Source: Mixophyes australis
Taxonomy: Eukaryota > Chordata > Amphibia > Anura > Limnodynastidae
Reading direction: 5' to 3'
Length of the DNA: 64,000 nucleotides
NCBI GenBank assembly: GCA_036250195.1
Contig: JAVHZZ010000009.1
Location: forward strand, 100,586,771 to 100,650,770
The notes beneath the pieces were generated by a model. The model was not told the DNA's origin and made no database searches. It worked only from the letters and a program-made list of their open reading frames with translations. Of this stretch, positions 12,371 through 24,131 are shown piece after piece; position 1 is the stretch's first letter, and each line of letters begins with the position of its first letter. The translations under genes and the position numbers were made by a program.

Positions 12371-13589
12371 GGAATCAATTTTAGATTTTTAAAAAAAGAC
12401 AATGTATTTTGTCTCCTTCTACCTCTGTGACCACCAGCCATTGTTGTTTGTGATAAATGTTCCATAGAGCGATTATTACTAGTTGGTAGGTAATACAATT
12501 CACATCATCACCTGCCCTCCAGTCAGACACTTTTTATACTGATTCTCCATCCTACATTACATCATATTTTACTATTATTATTTTTTTGCAAGCAGTTTTA
12601 TCTCCTGCTTCCCGGCTTTCAGAGTAGATGGCAGAGAGGCCCGTCATGAGGAAGAAGGACCATGAAGTATGTGGTAGCCCTTGATGTACCTTTTTTACAA
12701 ATCCTACAATGAATGTAATTATTATTCTAGATGTAACAGAATATTCATTTGGGTGGGTGAAAGGATTTGTTCACTGAATGCAACTTACTGCAGCTTGCTG
12801 AGTTTCCCAGTTTGGACCATTGATTCCAGAGATGCTTGTGCCACAGCAGTAGGGGCATGAAGTCACCCATAGAATGTCTTTATAATGAATATATAAAAAA
12901 ATGGATGTTTTATTTTAAAGTTCTTATTTTAACCAACCAGGCACAGGACATTAACCTGGTCATAATGATTAGAATGGTGTTTCAGCATTTTACAAAAATT
13001 GCCCTAAATATGTCAGGATTTTCACTATAATTTAACATGAGTGCTACCAGATATGTTATTCTTTTTCATTACTTGATAACATTTTATAGTCACTTGGCAA
13101 GTAGTCCATGTCATGCACAGCATGGCCATAAATAGCTTGAGAGAGATAACAGTTTGTAGCTCTTTTTCTTATAATGATACGAAATGCATGTGTGTTTTGT
13201 TCACATATTTTCTCTTTGAGTTTCTTCATTTTGCTAAATGTTTTTTTTTTTTCCTATTCTCTATATACCTTTTCTATTTTCTATATGATTAGTAAACAGA
13301 CTACAGCGCACAAGGAATTGTCTAAATACACTATTAAAAAAGTCATTTTTTTGTTACAATAAATCAATCTATTTTATAATCGTATTTACATAAATTGAAT
13401 AGTAAAGGGTAGAGACCAAAAGAGTAGATACCAAAAGTAGAAATGCATTTTAACTTGTCCCTGATTGGGGGGTCCCACTAAAGTCCCTATGGAGAGGAGG
13501 CATGTAATCTAATTTAATGATCTTGTAATGGTATTTCATAGAAACCAAAACATATATAATGTGTTAGGTCTTCTGTACGTCGATTTGGA
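12371..13589. other. Spacer without recognised feature
   Basis: Both strands were read. No gene, RNA or element ends recognised. Confidence 0.45.
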
Positions 13590-14346
13590 TTGGGTGGCTT
13601 CTGCCAAGTCACACTTGAGATTGCTGAAGCAAGGACAGCGCTCCGCCAAGGAAATTTCTGCCGAGTTCCGGTGGTGGTCCACTGACAGCGAGTGGAACAA
13701 CCCAGCATTGCGTAGTTAGCTCCTTCTAGGGTTATCTGACCAAATCAAAGATGTACTGGTACAATATCCTTCACCCACTTCTCTGGAAGGGCTTATGCAA
13801 CTCGCTATCAAAATTGATATATGTATTAAAGAGAGGAAAGCAGAGAAGGAAGCACCTTCTTCTTGGACACCTTTGTCCTCTTTTCCACCTCATATGGAAA
13901 CTGTGGAACCCATGCAGCTAGGGACATACCGCCTCTTTACAGAAGAAAGAACAAGGAGACGTACCTTGGGCCTTTGTCTCCACTGTGGCATCAAGGGGCA
14001 TATTTTCCGTCCTTGTCCTAACAAGTCAGGAGAAGAGCAGGCCTAGAGAACAAAGATAAAGGTCCGCTAGGTCTGCAGATAATATCTTCAAGAAATGCAC
14101 TTCTGGTTCCTACTTTGATTTACTTTAAGTACATGTTCTACCTCTGTCTTTGCCTTCCTGGAGTGTGGTGCTGCTGGGAACTACCTGGATGTTGAATATG
14201 GCAGCTCCCTAGGAATTTCTCTTGTGAAGATTGATCCAGTTATCACAGTCTGTGGTCTTGATGGTGGTCCATTAGCTGGTGGCAAGATATGCTCTCAAAC
14301 ACCTCTTCTGCAGCTTGATTGGAACAACGAAGAGACTGTTCATTAG
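13590..14346 (+). pseudogene. Ty3/gypsy gag-protease remnant
   Basis: The 5' part encodes a segment typical of the Gag of frog and fish Ty3/gypsy elements (EFRWWSTDSEWNNPALR), broken by an in-frame TAG. After a Q/E-rich linker with EPMQLG comes a CCHC zinc knuckle (C-x2-C-x4-H-x4-C, within LCLHCGIKGHIFRPCP, about 13,970-14,020), which binds RNA in Gag. A TAG at 14,044 ends that frame. From 14,158 a retropepsin-like segment follows: ECGAAGNYL, then GISLVKIDP and VCGLDGGPL, up to a stop at 14,344. The active-site triad expected as D-S/T-G reads E-C-G, so the protease would be dead. No reverse transcriptase or integrase follows and no LTRs were found. Confidence 0.75.
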
Positions 14347-14988
14347 GGGAAGCCAAAGGTGTATGCTTGAAGGGCCACACTTAGCCATTCACTGCTTTAT
14401 ACTACCTAAAACCACATATAATATACAGACATTCCACACCTCCTAGTGATACCTTCCACCCAATTCCCTATTCACAGTATTACACAATTTAGATATAATC
14501 TACATTTATATTGATTTTCCACTCCTTTTTTACAAACACTGCACCCTGTCTTCAGATACACAACTAACTTCACTACACTCTCATATATAAACTGTCAACT
14601 TTAACACTTTTGCCTTTTTTAACTCTGTGATTAAAACCCGAAGTTTTTCTATCACTCAACCACCTGCAACAAACCAACAGACAAACAAGACCAACAAATA
14701 AGCAACTTCAGGTGCAATTTAAGTCAATTGAATATTTCAAAATTAAGTGAAAGGTTAGAAAAAATGACAGTATCTGTCATTAAGGTGGTATTGCCAATTC
14801 AACCTCACAATCTCATGAATATGCACTGTGAAAAAATGGAACAGAACCACAGGGTTTTTAATAAAATCACAGCACTCTAAAATGTGTTATTGAAGGTTCA
14901 TAAATCTAATTGACTAAATGGCAAATATTACTTTAAAAATAAGTTAATGGCTTGAAAGGATAATTAAAAACAAATATATTCAATTAAT
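14347..14988. other. Spacer, no pol region of the gypsy element
   Basis: The polymerase domain expected after protease is not present. The composition is AT-rich with no recognised feature. Confidence 0.45.
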
Positions 14989-15221
14989 GTTATTATTATT
15001 AGTATTATTTATTTATAAGGCATCACAAGGATTCCGCAGCGCCGAACAGAGTAAAAAAAAATGGACAGTACAGGGAATAACAGTACAGAACAATAAACGA
15101 GAAGTACCAAGACTTCAGATGCTCCAGGAAAAGCAAAAATATTGAAGTTGGAGCAGAGGAGAAGGTAGAGAGACAGGAGGGAGAAAGGCCCTGCTCATAA
15201 GAGCTTACATCCTAAAGGGAT
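14989..15221 (-). mobile_element. L2/CR1-type LINE 3' end
   Basis: A (TTA)-rich tail is followed by TTTATTTATAAGG and the block TTCCGCAGCGCCG, then GTACCAAGACTTCAGA and GCTTACATCCTAA. The same order occurs at 23,141-23,606 and 25,473-25,965, where the ORF2 end is also kept. This copy is 5'-truncated within the 3' UTR, as is usual for LINEs. Confidence 0.8.
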
Positions 15222-15369
15222 GTAAGCTTTAATCATAATTCAATCATAATTACTGATATTTGAGCATATATCAAGCAACGTCAAGCAAATATTTTAAAAT
15301 CACAGGGGAAAGGCAACACTTAAAATACATATAAAATTAATTTACAAGCTTATTCAAATTTGTAGGTAT

Positions 15370-16850
15370 AGTTCTCAAATACTGCACCAAGAGGGTGAGA
15401 GTCAGGAAATGCATTGTGTGCTGATCAAAATTATGCGTGAAATTTAAATTATAATTGTTGGTGCCAAGGTGTGTACTAATATAAAGTGGTCTTTGATCTC
15501 CATCTCAAATTATTACCAGATCGTCAATGTAATGGCCATAGAGCACTGTATTTGCATTGAAGGATTCACCAAAGATGCATTCTTCTTCAAAGTTGCCCAT
15601 ATATATAATTTGGCAAAGCTTTGGACAAACCTGGTGCCCATGGCCATCCCAAGTGTTTGTAAAGGCACAGAAGTGTCAAACCCAAAAAAATATTCATACA
15701 TATAAATATAATTGAATCCAAAATTAAATTACATAGCCCCTTTGAGATTTCCACTTCTCAAGACATGTATAGATAAACAGCATCCACCTCTGCTTCATGG
15801 GGGATATGAGTGTACAGAGCTCATACATCTAAATTAAAAATGCATATGTCAGACACCACTCAGAACTATGCACCATATTTTAAAGCTGCACAGTGTTCCA
15901 AACATGGGAACCCAGAGAGGTAATGTATCTTTATAGGTGAAAATCAATAAGGCAGGAAGTTAGTGACCTAATATCCCAAATTATAGAGTGACCAGGTAGA
16001 CAGTGAAGTGTTTGGTGCATTTTAGTAAGGTGGTAGAAAATGGGGGTGTCAGGAAATTTTATAAAAAGGTGAAACTCATCAATGGATGTCACTCTCTTGG
16101 TACCTTCAAGAAGTCCTTTTTAATCTAGTTTGGTAACTTTTCATAGAGTTAGATTTCACAACACCAGCTAAGATTGACAAGTCAGTGAGTGGTGGTGCAG
16201 AGTCCAAGTTTCTCCTGGTTTTCAGCTGAGACAACCACAGTGGGATGTTTGTAGCTGCATGTAGTAACCTGGCCTGGCCAACTGAATTGACCCTTAGTGT
16301 AGTGGATGGAGCACTACAAGTAAGTAGCTGTGAATGCAGAATAGTCACAGCAGGATGTAGGTTAATTGAACAGAATCAGCGAGCAGAGGAATAGTAAGGA
16401 AATATCTAAACCAGTCTGCCATTCAAAGTCAGAATCCAACTATCATGAAGACAGGAACAAAACATCCCCCTCTCTTACCTGCTTGTTTTACAATTAAAGT
16501 CTGCTCATCCTGTATTTTTTTCAAGACCAGATTTTCTAACCTTGTGAGGGTCCCTTTATCTGAATTAGAGGATCCAAATGCATAGATATTTAAAATCCTA
16601 AAAAGTGGTCTTTAAAAATATTTGAACCACTGGGCTCCTGATCTGCATCTAAATGGCACATTGCTCCTGCTCCCAATTAAGTCATTGATATCAGAAAGAG
16701 GCCACGTGTCCTCTATTTTATCCTCTTGTATATTTACTTCAACCCTTAGATTCTCTAAAAGTGAGAGACATGTATCGTAATGCAAAGTCACATTTATGTG
16801 CAAATAAATTGGTTTAGCTTTATAAACAGATCAAATATATTAGGATCTGT
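15370..16850 (-). pseudogene. Penelope-like element reverse transcriptase, decayed
   Basis: Minus-strand translation yields, in order, the conserved blocks of Penelope-like (PLE) reverse transcriptases. A segment near 16.5 kb resembles LVLKKIQDEQTLIVKQAGKR. Next come PDTPIFYHLTKMHQTLH (about 16.03 kb), a LDV-x-ALYTHIPHEAEVDAV block with the first catalytic Asp (about 15.8 kb) and GMAMGTRFVQSFAKLY (about 15.63 kb). The catalytic YIDDL box lies at 15,517-15,531 and is followed by a W-to-stop change (ATT TGA GAT). The IHFL-like block then appears as TMHFLTLTL (about 15.42 kb). PLEs are retroelements with a telomerase-related RT and usually a GIY-YIG endonuclease. The endonuclease was not seen. 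Several stops and frameshifts show the copy is dead. Confidence 0.75.
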
Positions 16851-19139
16851 ATTAGGTTTAAGTATTAGTCCTTTTGTAGTAGTTCTAACTAGGTAGTAGT
16901 TTGCTATTTGTTGGATAAATAAATATCTCACTTGTATCTAGTTGATTTATAGTCTTCTTGAGATGTTTCCTTTCCCCTCATTTTCCTTTATGTTTGATGA
17001 GCACTATGGGGTTTTGGAATCTTTTGATAAAGACTTTCAAATTGATTTTGACTTCTGAATTGTGTTCATCATTAAAAAATATCATGTATTCTGTACTTTC
17101 TGCACTTCTAGTCTAGCCCCTAGACTTTTATTCCCAGCTTAATCATTCTCATCAAATGTTGTGTGGGGTCTCTTTACGCCAAATGCCCTTGAGGTCAAAT
17201 TAATTTTTTTCTGAATGTATAATTATATGCTACTCTTTTGAACCCTGTTTCACTTTCTCTGGGGAGGTACAAAATGTATTTGGGGACTGCTCTTTCTTAG
17301 AAAATACCATTATCAGTGCTTGATAAAAGACCCTGAATAACTTTTCTCTTTTTGTTTTAACTTAGAATTTTCTCATTTTTATTTACACTCAATCCTTATC
17401 TTTAAAAGTATGGGTTTCTTTGAATTTAAGGGAAAAATGCTTAACTTTATCTATTTCAAAAGCAATGTTTCTATATTTATCCTCTCTATATCTAATTAAA
17501 AGTTAAATTATAGATGCAGACAAATAAGACGAAGGGGGAAGTAAACTGTTGCCTATCAGTGAAAGTGCCATGTATTAGCCAATGGCCGCAATGCTTTCCT
17601 GACAACTGTGCCAAGTCTGTAAATAAATGGAAAATATATTAGTCACATAAAATAAATCACAACTCGACATTGCAAAAGAAGGGAGGGGGGAAGTGTTTTT
17701 ATGCAGTAAAAGAGGCAGGATAACCAAGTGAGGAAGCCTTTATAGCAAAACCACAGGGACCTTTCCTACGGATTCTATTGGATGGTGTCAGATGGCATGA
17801 CAAAACCTTTAACCATTGATAAGTAAGTGCACTGAAACACACACAAACATATTGTTATTAAGTGCGTTTGGCTATAGGGCCTCTCTTGTCATTCTAGTTA
17901 CACTAAGTTACAGACTACCATGTTTGTAGAGTAGACCCCATTTCTCCAAAGTTAAGCACGTAGGTAAATGCTACATCTGCAAAGATATTGGTTTGCCCCT
18001 GATATCTGGGGAAGGAAGGAGGGGGGCTTAGTTCAGAACTTTCACCAGGGCCCAGCAACCTATAGCTATTCAGCTGATATGCTCTGTCTTTTATGGTGGA
18101 AGTTGTAATTGGAATTTAGTGGAATGAGGTCTTTCTAAGTGCAAATGCAATAAACTTTGCTGTGGATTAAAGATCACAATGGACCACCACAGCAATTCCA
18201 CTCCTATTTGTGATAATTCGTAGCAGTAGGATTATAAACTAATAAATAAAGTAATCATTAGAAGCTCTGACAAATCCATCTTTCTGCTGTCTCATAAAAA
18301 TGGATAGGAATATAGAGAAAACTGTCCATGTATCCATCCTGTGTGTAAACAATTCACAAAGCTGTTTACAGTGAGCGGGTTGGGGGTTAGTTTTTGTGAG
18401 ACACATTCAGTTCCTAGTAACAATGTTTAAATGTCACACAGTATCTGAACAGGCAGTCAGGTTCATCACTTTATAAGCTGGGTACCCATCAGCTAGGGAA
18501 ATTATGGACTGATTCCATCAGCTTGAAAATTAATTGAATTGCAGTGCTTGTCCAAGTCACCAAATCCCAATTCTATCTAGGATCTTGTTTGTAATTACTA
18601 TGGGCCACAATACATTTGACATATTCCAGGATCATTGTCAGTGACAAATTCAGGATTTCTAGAGGGAAAGTTAACGAGTGCATGATGTCAACACAATCAA
18701 AAAGATAACTTTCTGCAATAAGTCTGCAACAGGCGCTTTTTGATAGTCAAATGGTTCAGTTTACAAAGTGTTGTTAATTAGTATTGAAAATGATGAAAGA
18801 TATATATTGTGACATGGCTTCCCTTCAGTCCCACCCAGTGTGAGAGGGAGCGTCATGATTGTTCATTGGAAGTTGTCCCTGTATAAAACCAGGGTCAAGG
18901 TGGTTAACACTGTCAGAGCATAAAAAAGCTGCAGTTCCTCATTGTAAATGGTAGAACCAGAGCCAGTTTTACAGTAGCAGGGGCACATGGCAAATATACA
19001 GCATGGAAACACCCATATTTGCTATAACAATATGTAAAAAACTACACACAGAATACAAAGAACAATGAAAGTGTACTTATCTAAAGATTGCTGCAGATAG
19101 CGAGAACTGGTGTTTTATTTTTATTTTTATATAAATATA
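16851..19139. other. Spacer; 5' part may be PLE remains
   Basis: 16.9-17.4 kb could contain the decayed 5' end of the Penelope-like element, but no motif is firm. From 17.5 to 19.1 kb no gene or repeat was recognised. A CATAAAAAAGC word at 18.92 kb lies in a moderately GC-rich patch that may be part of an LTR. Confidence 0.35.
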
Positions 19140-19565
19140 TAAAAATCAGACTTTCCCATAACCTTCAACTCTTTAGATGCTCTTTGAAAACCCATCTCTT
19201 TTTTAGAGGTGACCTTATCCCCGATAACACTATTCACCCTAATGCACCCTCACAATATATATATCACAATAATCCTCACAACTGTCCCAAACTATACCCT
19301 GAGCCACACTCGCTCCTCTTGTTTTAACTGTGCCCTCTTCCAATTAGAATGTAAGCTCTCTAATGAGCAGGGTCCTACATACCCTTTGTTTTCATGTCTG
19401 CACTTATTTTGTCTACCTTGTATATCCCTGTTTTATGTATGTCCTGTTTCCTCTACTGTACTTCGGTGTGGAGCAATGTGGCGCCTTACAAATCTATAAT
19501 AATAATAATAGTAATAATAATAATAAAAACAACAAATAATAATAAATAATAATAATAATAGTACT
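19140..19565 (+). mobile_element. L2/CR1-type LINE 3' end, plus strand
   Basis: The codons preceding the UTR encode FRCSLKTHLFFRGD, the C-terminal signature of L2/CR1-like ORF2. The 3' UTR contains TAAGCTCTCTAATGAGCAGG and ends TGTGGCGCCTTACAAATC followed by an (ATA)n tail from about 19,497. The copy is 5'-truncated. Confidence 0.8.
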
Positions 19566-19797
19566 ATGCATTTGTTTATATGAACAGCATAGCAAAACAA
19601 TTCAGAATTCCATGCCGAGCAGAAATTTAGTATCACTGTAGTAGTCAGATAGGAAAACGAGAATTAGTAAAATACAATGTAAAACACAAGTAAAACAAGT
19701 ATTACAATTACGTACCCAGTGTGTCACATCAGAAACTCCAGAGGAGCACAGTTCATTTACCTCTACATTTACTTTTTATACATCAGAAAAACACTAG

Positions 19798-20130
19798 GGG
19801 CCTGATTCATTAAGGATCTTAACTTAAGAAACTTCTTATTTAAGTCTCCTGGACAAAACCATGTTACAATGCAAGGGGTGCAAATTAGTATTCTGTTTTG
19901 CACATTAGTCAAATACTGACTGTTTTTTCATGTAGCACACAAATACTTGATAGCTTGTTTGTACACTGAAATTTAAAATTGATATTTGTGTGCTACATGA
20001 AAAAACAGTCAGTATTTGACTAATGTGCAAAACAGAATACTAATTTGCATCCCTTGCATTGTAACATGGTTTTGTCTTGGAGACTTAAATAAGAAGTTTC
20101 TTAAGTTAAGATTCTTAATGAATCAGGCCC
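19798..20130. mobile_element. 333-bp palindromic MITE with TAG target duplication
   Basis: Termini are GGGCCTGATTCATTAAG and its complement. The arms are about 150 bp each and nearly identical, including CATGTAGCACACAAATA and its complement. A loop of some 30 bp contains TGATAGCTTGTTTGTACAC. TAG flanks both ends (19,795-19,797 and 20,131-20,133). It has no coding capacity. A right-half copy occurs at 31,619-31,751. Confidence 0.85.
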
Positions 20131-20133
20131 TAG

Positions 20134-20481
20134 AGCACTAGATCGAAAACATAAGTGCAAATAATACACTAGAGCCAAAAATTAAGTAATATCAGTGAAG
20201 GAGGCAAATTTGTGGAGGCCAATGTTCTTTAAAACATGGAAATATTATCTTGAAAATTATTTCTAGACTTTAAATATTGTGGTATAGTTTATTTAATGCA
20301 GATACTGGTAGTAACTGGGAGGCTCCTAGAGGCAAGCAGATGATGTGATTTTAGCAAAGGGAGGTTTTGAGAAACTGGAAATTTCCCCCTAAATGCATCC
20401 CTGATAGTGCTCAACTTTCAACACTTTGACTTTATGCCCTAACATAGAATGTCTATCTGGAGGTCAAATGAGGAAGCAACT

Positions 20482-20524
<43 letters not shown>

Positions 20525-21087
20525 TATAGAGGCACAGGCGCACTTTATGTGATGAGCTTCACATACACCTTCTTGAATTTTTCTCTGCTTTTATTGTCAG
20601 GATGGTTAAGGAAATTGACAGCACTCTTTCTTGAGGCCCTAACACTAGATAGACATAGACCAACTCCCTAGCCAACGGCCACTATTTTGGATCAGTCACA
20701 ACTGAGCAATGAAACAGGCAAGTGTAATAGTTTACACTCCTCCCACAGCCTTGACTTGCTAGACAGATGACACACCCACCTTACCTCTAAAAATGAATTC
20801 ATTGCATTTGCTCTGTTTTGATTGCACTTACAAATATGTCCCCTTAAATCACTTTAGAACATGTAAGTGAATTCTGTCTCTTTACTATTATTTTGCCAAA
20901 CATATGTGCTCCACCTGAATCTCTTTTACTTATGTGAACTACTGCACAAATATAACTGTGCAGCCTATCGCTGCAGATTGCCAGCTGTTTTAGAAGCCTG
21001 TAACAAACACCTCCCTTTGTCTCTCTATATATATTGTGGAAGTCAAATAATTGGATAAAGTAAATCAAATTAATTAATATTGTTTTA
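20134..21087. other. Spacer with a (TA)n run
   Basis: Holds a (TA)n microsatellite at 20,485-20,521. Nothing else was recognised. Confidence 0.5.
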
Positions 21088-21136
21088 CCGTGCAATTGCA
21101 ATCAGTATGCCACATGTTATGATGCAATTGCACGGA
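21088..21136. repeat. Short hairpin-forming inverted repeat
   Basis: CCGTGCAATTGCA at 21,088-21,100 pairs with TGCAATTGCACGG at 21,123-21,135 around a loop of about 22 bases. No element context was identified. Confidence 0.7.
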
Positions 21137-21279
21137 TAAATAATGCACACATACATTTACACTCACACATTCATTATGTAAATAGTCATCTTAATAAAAT
21201 TCGAACACACAGTCATTTATAAACGAATATAATAGATTTAATAGTTTAATATAATAATGTTAAATGCACTTTAGTGAGA

Positions 21280-21835
21280 TCTAAGGTTCAGGACACAGGG
21301 AACATCTCATGTTTGGTATTATTCTAATCCCTTATTTATCCTCAGAGCTCCGTTCCTATCAGTCAAGAGATCGCACCTCGCGTATGCCATTTATGGATGA
21401 TAGGAAATTAATGATCAGATTGGTATTGTGTGTGTAATGCAAATAGACCAGTTTAAATCAGGTTTTCGGTGGGAAGAAACGTATGCAGCTGTTGGAGAGC
21501 TGACCCCCACCTTTGGAGGGCATCGTTTGAAGTGACCTATGTCCTGCATTATACCAGACTGACCTGAAGCCTGAACCAATGGAAACATGCCAAATCATCT
21601 CTTTTGTTTTGAATGTAACACCAATTGTATGTAAACTGAGCTCTGGGACTATCATACAGTCTTCTTGACCACAGACTTCAGGATTGAATGGCTGTATGCT
21701 GGATCCAGAGCGCCTGCATATGTAATCGGCTGTACTTATTTTACTGAACTGTTATTCTTTGCATATTGCTATTAAATCTAATTGTGCGCTGGAACCAAAC
21801 AAATCGCAGTGGACAATGTTTATTGGTAAGCGATA
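21280..21835 (+). mobile_element. LTR-like block
   Basis: A stretch of mixed composition, unlike its AT-rich surroundings, contains GCATATTGCTATTAAATC (an ATTAAA-type polyadenylation word) followed by GTGCGCTGGAACCAAAC. It resembles the R-U5 part of an LTR. The ends and target duplication were not resolved and no internal region was seen. Confidence 0.35.
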
Positions 21836-21856
21836 AAGTAACTTTAAAAAAAAGAA

Positions 21857-21858
<2 letters not shown>

Positions 21859-21906
<48 letters not shown>
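21859..21906. repeat. (TA)n then (CA)n microsatellite
   Basis: About 42 bases of TA followed by a short ACACAC run. Confidence 0.95.
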
Positions 21907-22925
21907 CTAATAATGAAGTTACTTCAATAGGACACAGGAAATAAGTAAATATTAAAAGGCCTACACATTTTAATGGAGAAAAGCAAGCATCACTGCATTT
22001 TAAAAATATGATGACATTTAATCCAGTTGAGCTTTTATTCCTCATTGATGCATACAAAACCTAATAATATATGTTACACTGCAACAAATGCCACAAAGAT
22101 ATCATATAGAAGAGAAGTGAAAGATAAAATAAAACTTGATTGTTGTCATCAGAATATCATTTAGTATTTGAAAAAAAATCTCCCCAATTCTGATTGGAAT
22201 GATTCATCATAATGTTGGCTGACAGATGTATTTCAAATGAAATTGCACGCAGCAATTCCCAATTACCTTTCCAAACGATAGATGATTTGTGACAGGCTTG
22301 CAGTTATCCATGCACGTCTTCTAATGGATATAGTAGTTTATTTTTCAAAATTGGGCTGGCAATTATGACTTTAAAAGTAAAACATTGTAAATCTATATAT
22401 ATATAATTCTGTTCAAAACAGTTGGGAATCATTTAATAATGCAAAATAAAAGTATTTCTCTAATAAAACATTTGAGTTATACAAGAAATAAAAATAATTA
22501 CGGTACAGCAGAGGGAGAAATTTGTAGCTCTAAGAGATGGATGAAATAGACAATATTTGCTATAGATAGGAATGCAAATGAATATGAATAGCCATATAAA
22601 CATAAAAAATAAATGAAAGTAATTCTCAAATTAGTAAAAATAGAGTAGAGAAGTGTCATATATGGTTGGATCTACATAAACATTTGGTTTAGTAGAACAC
22701 TCATTTTCTAAAAACTCTTCATAATTCCTGTCAAAATACATTTTTGTTAAAAAAAATTCAGCTTTGCCTTATGTTCATTATCAATAACTGACTGACTGTT
22801 GTGAACTCTGTAATATTGTCCTTGAAGAGTTTGTATAAGTGTTTATTGGCAATGTACAAGCATTGACTCCATTGTGATGATGAAAAAGATGTAGTAATTT
22901 CCCTTTTCAGTTTAACAAAAATGCT
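21907..22925. other. AT-rich spacer
   Basis: No gene or repeat recognised. Confidence 0.45.
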
Positions 22926-22940
22926 GGTTTATATCTTTAT
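22926..22940. repeat. 15-bp target site duplication, left copy
   Basis: GGTTTATATCTTTAT here is repeated exactly at 23,781-23,795 and brackets the SINE. A duplication of this length is typical of LINE-machinery integration. Confidence 0.9.
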
Positions 22941-23780
22941 CATCATCATCATCATCATCATCATTTATTTATGTTGCGCCACTAATTCCACAGCGCTGTA
23001 CAGAGAACTCATTCACATCAGTCCCTGACCCATTGGAGCTTACAGTCTAAATTCCCTAATATAGACACATTCACACACAGACACAGAGGGAGACAGACAG
23101 AGAGGGAGAGACTAGGGTCAATTTTGATAGCAGCCAATTATTATTATTATTATTATTATTATTATCATTTATTTATAAGGTGCCACAAGGTTTCCGCAGC
23201 GCCATACACAATACAAACAATGGACAGTACAGAGAATAACAGTACAAAACAATAAACGAGTAGTACCAAGACTTCAGAGGCTCCAGGCAAGACAAGTGTA
23301 TGGAGGTTGGAGCAGAAGAGAAGGTAGAGAGACAGGAGGGAGAAGGGCCCTGCTCATACGAGCTTACATCCTAAGGGGAGGGGAGACAGACGACAGGCAC
23401 AGAGGGTGTCAGAGGAGGGGAGCAAGCACTCCCCTCTACTGAGGAGGAGCGAAGAGAGGAAAGAGACCATGGAGAGAGGGTTAGGTGGAAAGCTGGTAGG
23501 CTATGCGGAAGAGATGAGTTTTAAGTGCCCGTTTGAAGGAGCACAGGTTGGGGGACAAACGGATGGAACGTGGGAGGTCATTCCAGAGCAGGGGGGCAGC
23601 TCGGGACCTACTACTAGTATGTTTTTAGAATGTGGGAGGAAACCGGAGCACCCGGAGAAAACCCACGCAAACACAGGGAGAACATACAAACTCCACACAG
23701 ATAAGGCCATGGTCGGGAATCGAACTCATGACCCCAGTGCTGTGAGGCAGAAGTGCTAACCACTAGCCCACTGTGCTCCC
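22941..23780 (-). mobile_element. Full-length tRNA-derived SINE, interrupted by a LINE
   Basis: Read on the minus strand, the head at 23,780 starts GGGAGCACAGTGGGCTAGTG. It contains an A-box-like TGGGCTAGTGGTTAG and a B-box-like GAGTTCGATTCCC, the internal RNA polymerase III promoter of tRNA-derived SINEs. The conserved body (GTGTGGAGTTTGTATGTTC, then GGTTTCCTCCCACATTC) follows. After the nested LINE comes a 3' part ending in GCGCAACATAAATAAATG and a (GAT)n tail. The 3' end resembles that of the L2-type LINEs here, as expected for a SINE that borrows LINE machinery. Exact 15-bp duplications flank it. Confidence 0.85.
23141..23606 (-). mobile_element. L2/CR1-type LINE 3' end nested in the SINE
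   Basis: The (TTA)n tail abuts SINE sequence CAGCCAATTA. The minus strand carries the ORF2 C-terminus (APLLWNDLPRSIRLSPNLCS, then FKRALKTHL) with a stop near 23,487, then a 3' UTR ending CGCTGCGGAAACC. SINE sequence resumes at about 23,607 with CTAGTATGTTTTTAGAATG. The LINE therefore inserted after the SINE. No clear target duplication for the inner insertion was seen. Confidence 0.85.
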
Positions 23781-23973
23781 GGTTTATATCTTTATGAATT
23801 ACATACATAAATAAATAGTCAAAAAAATGTGTTACATGCCAGTGAGGGTGTTTAGTATAATTTATACCAGGTTCCCTGCACTGTCATGGACTGTGGATGG
23901 AAGCTGTTAAATATATAAAGGTTTTGGGAACATAGCAAAACTAAGAAAAAAACAACAACAACCAACTTGTATG

Positions 23974-24131
23974 CTTACTAAAGCTTCTAAAATGGAGCTG
24001 TTACTCATAGCAATCAATCAGATTCCAGCTATCATGCATCCAGTATACTCTAGAAAAAGATAGCTAGAATCTGATTATTTGCTATGGGCAACACCTCCAC
24101 TTTTCCTTTTAGAAGCTTTAGTACATCTAAC
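23974..24131. mobile_element. Degenerate palindromic MITE
   Basis: TTACTAAAGCTTCTAAAA at the left is mirrored by TTTTAGAAGCTTTAGTACA at the right. Inner halves carry AATCAGATTCCAGCTATC and GATAGCTAGAATCTGATT, as in the GGGCTAGATTTACTA MITEs. It is an old relative of that family with divergent termini. Confidence 0.65.

Noticed and set aside
12137..12498. Overlapping open frames over the 12.2-kb repeat, one with a Cys-rich hydrophobic segment
   Set aside because: The sequence is an interspersed repeat found again at 52 kb with different frames, and three overlapping frames on two strands argue against coding.
19433..19636. Tyr-rich minus-strand frame near 19.5 kb
   Set aside because: It is the translation of the (ATA)n tail of a LINE copy.
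23700..23780. tRNA gene on the minus strand, suggested by A- and B-box words
   Set aside because: No cloverleaf or acceptor stem forms, and the head continues into a SINE body with a LINE-like tail.
23406..23808. 117-codon plus-strand frame and its minus-strand partners
   Set aside because: They lie across the LINE 3' UTR and SINE head junction. The real coding signal here is the LINE ORF2 end on the minus strand.
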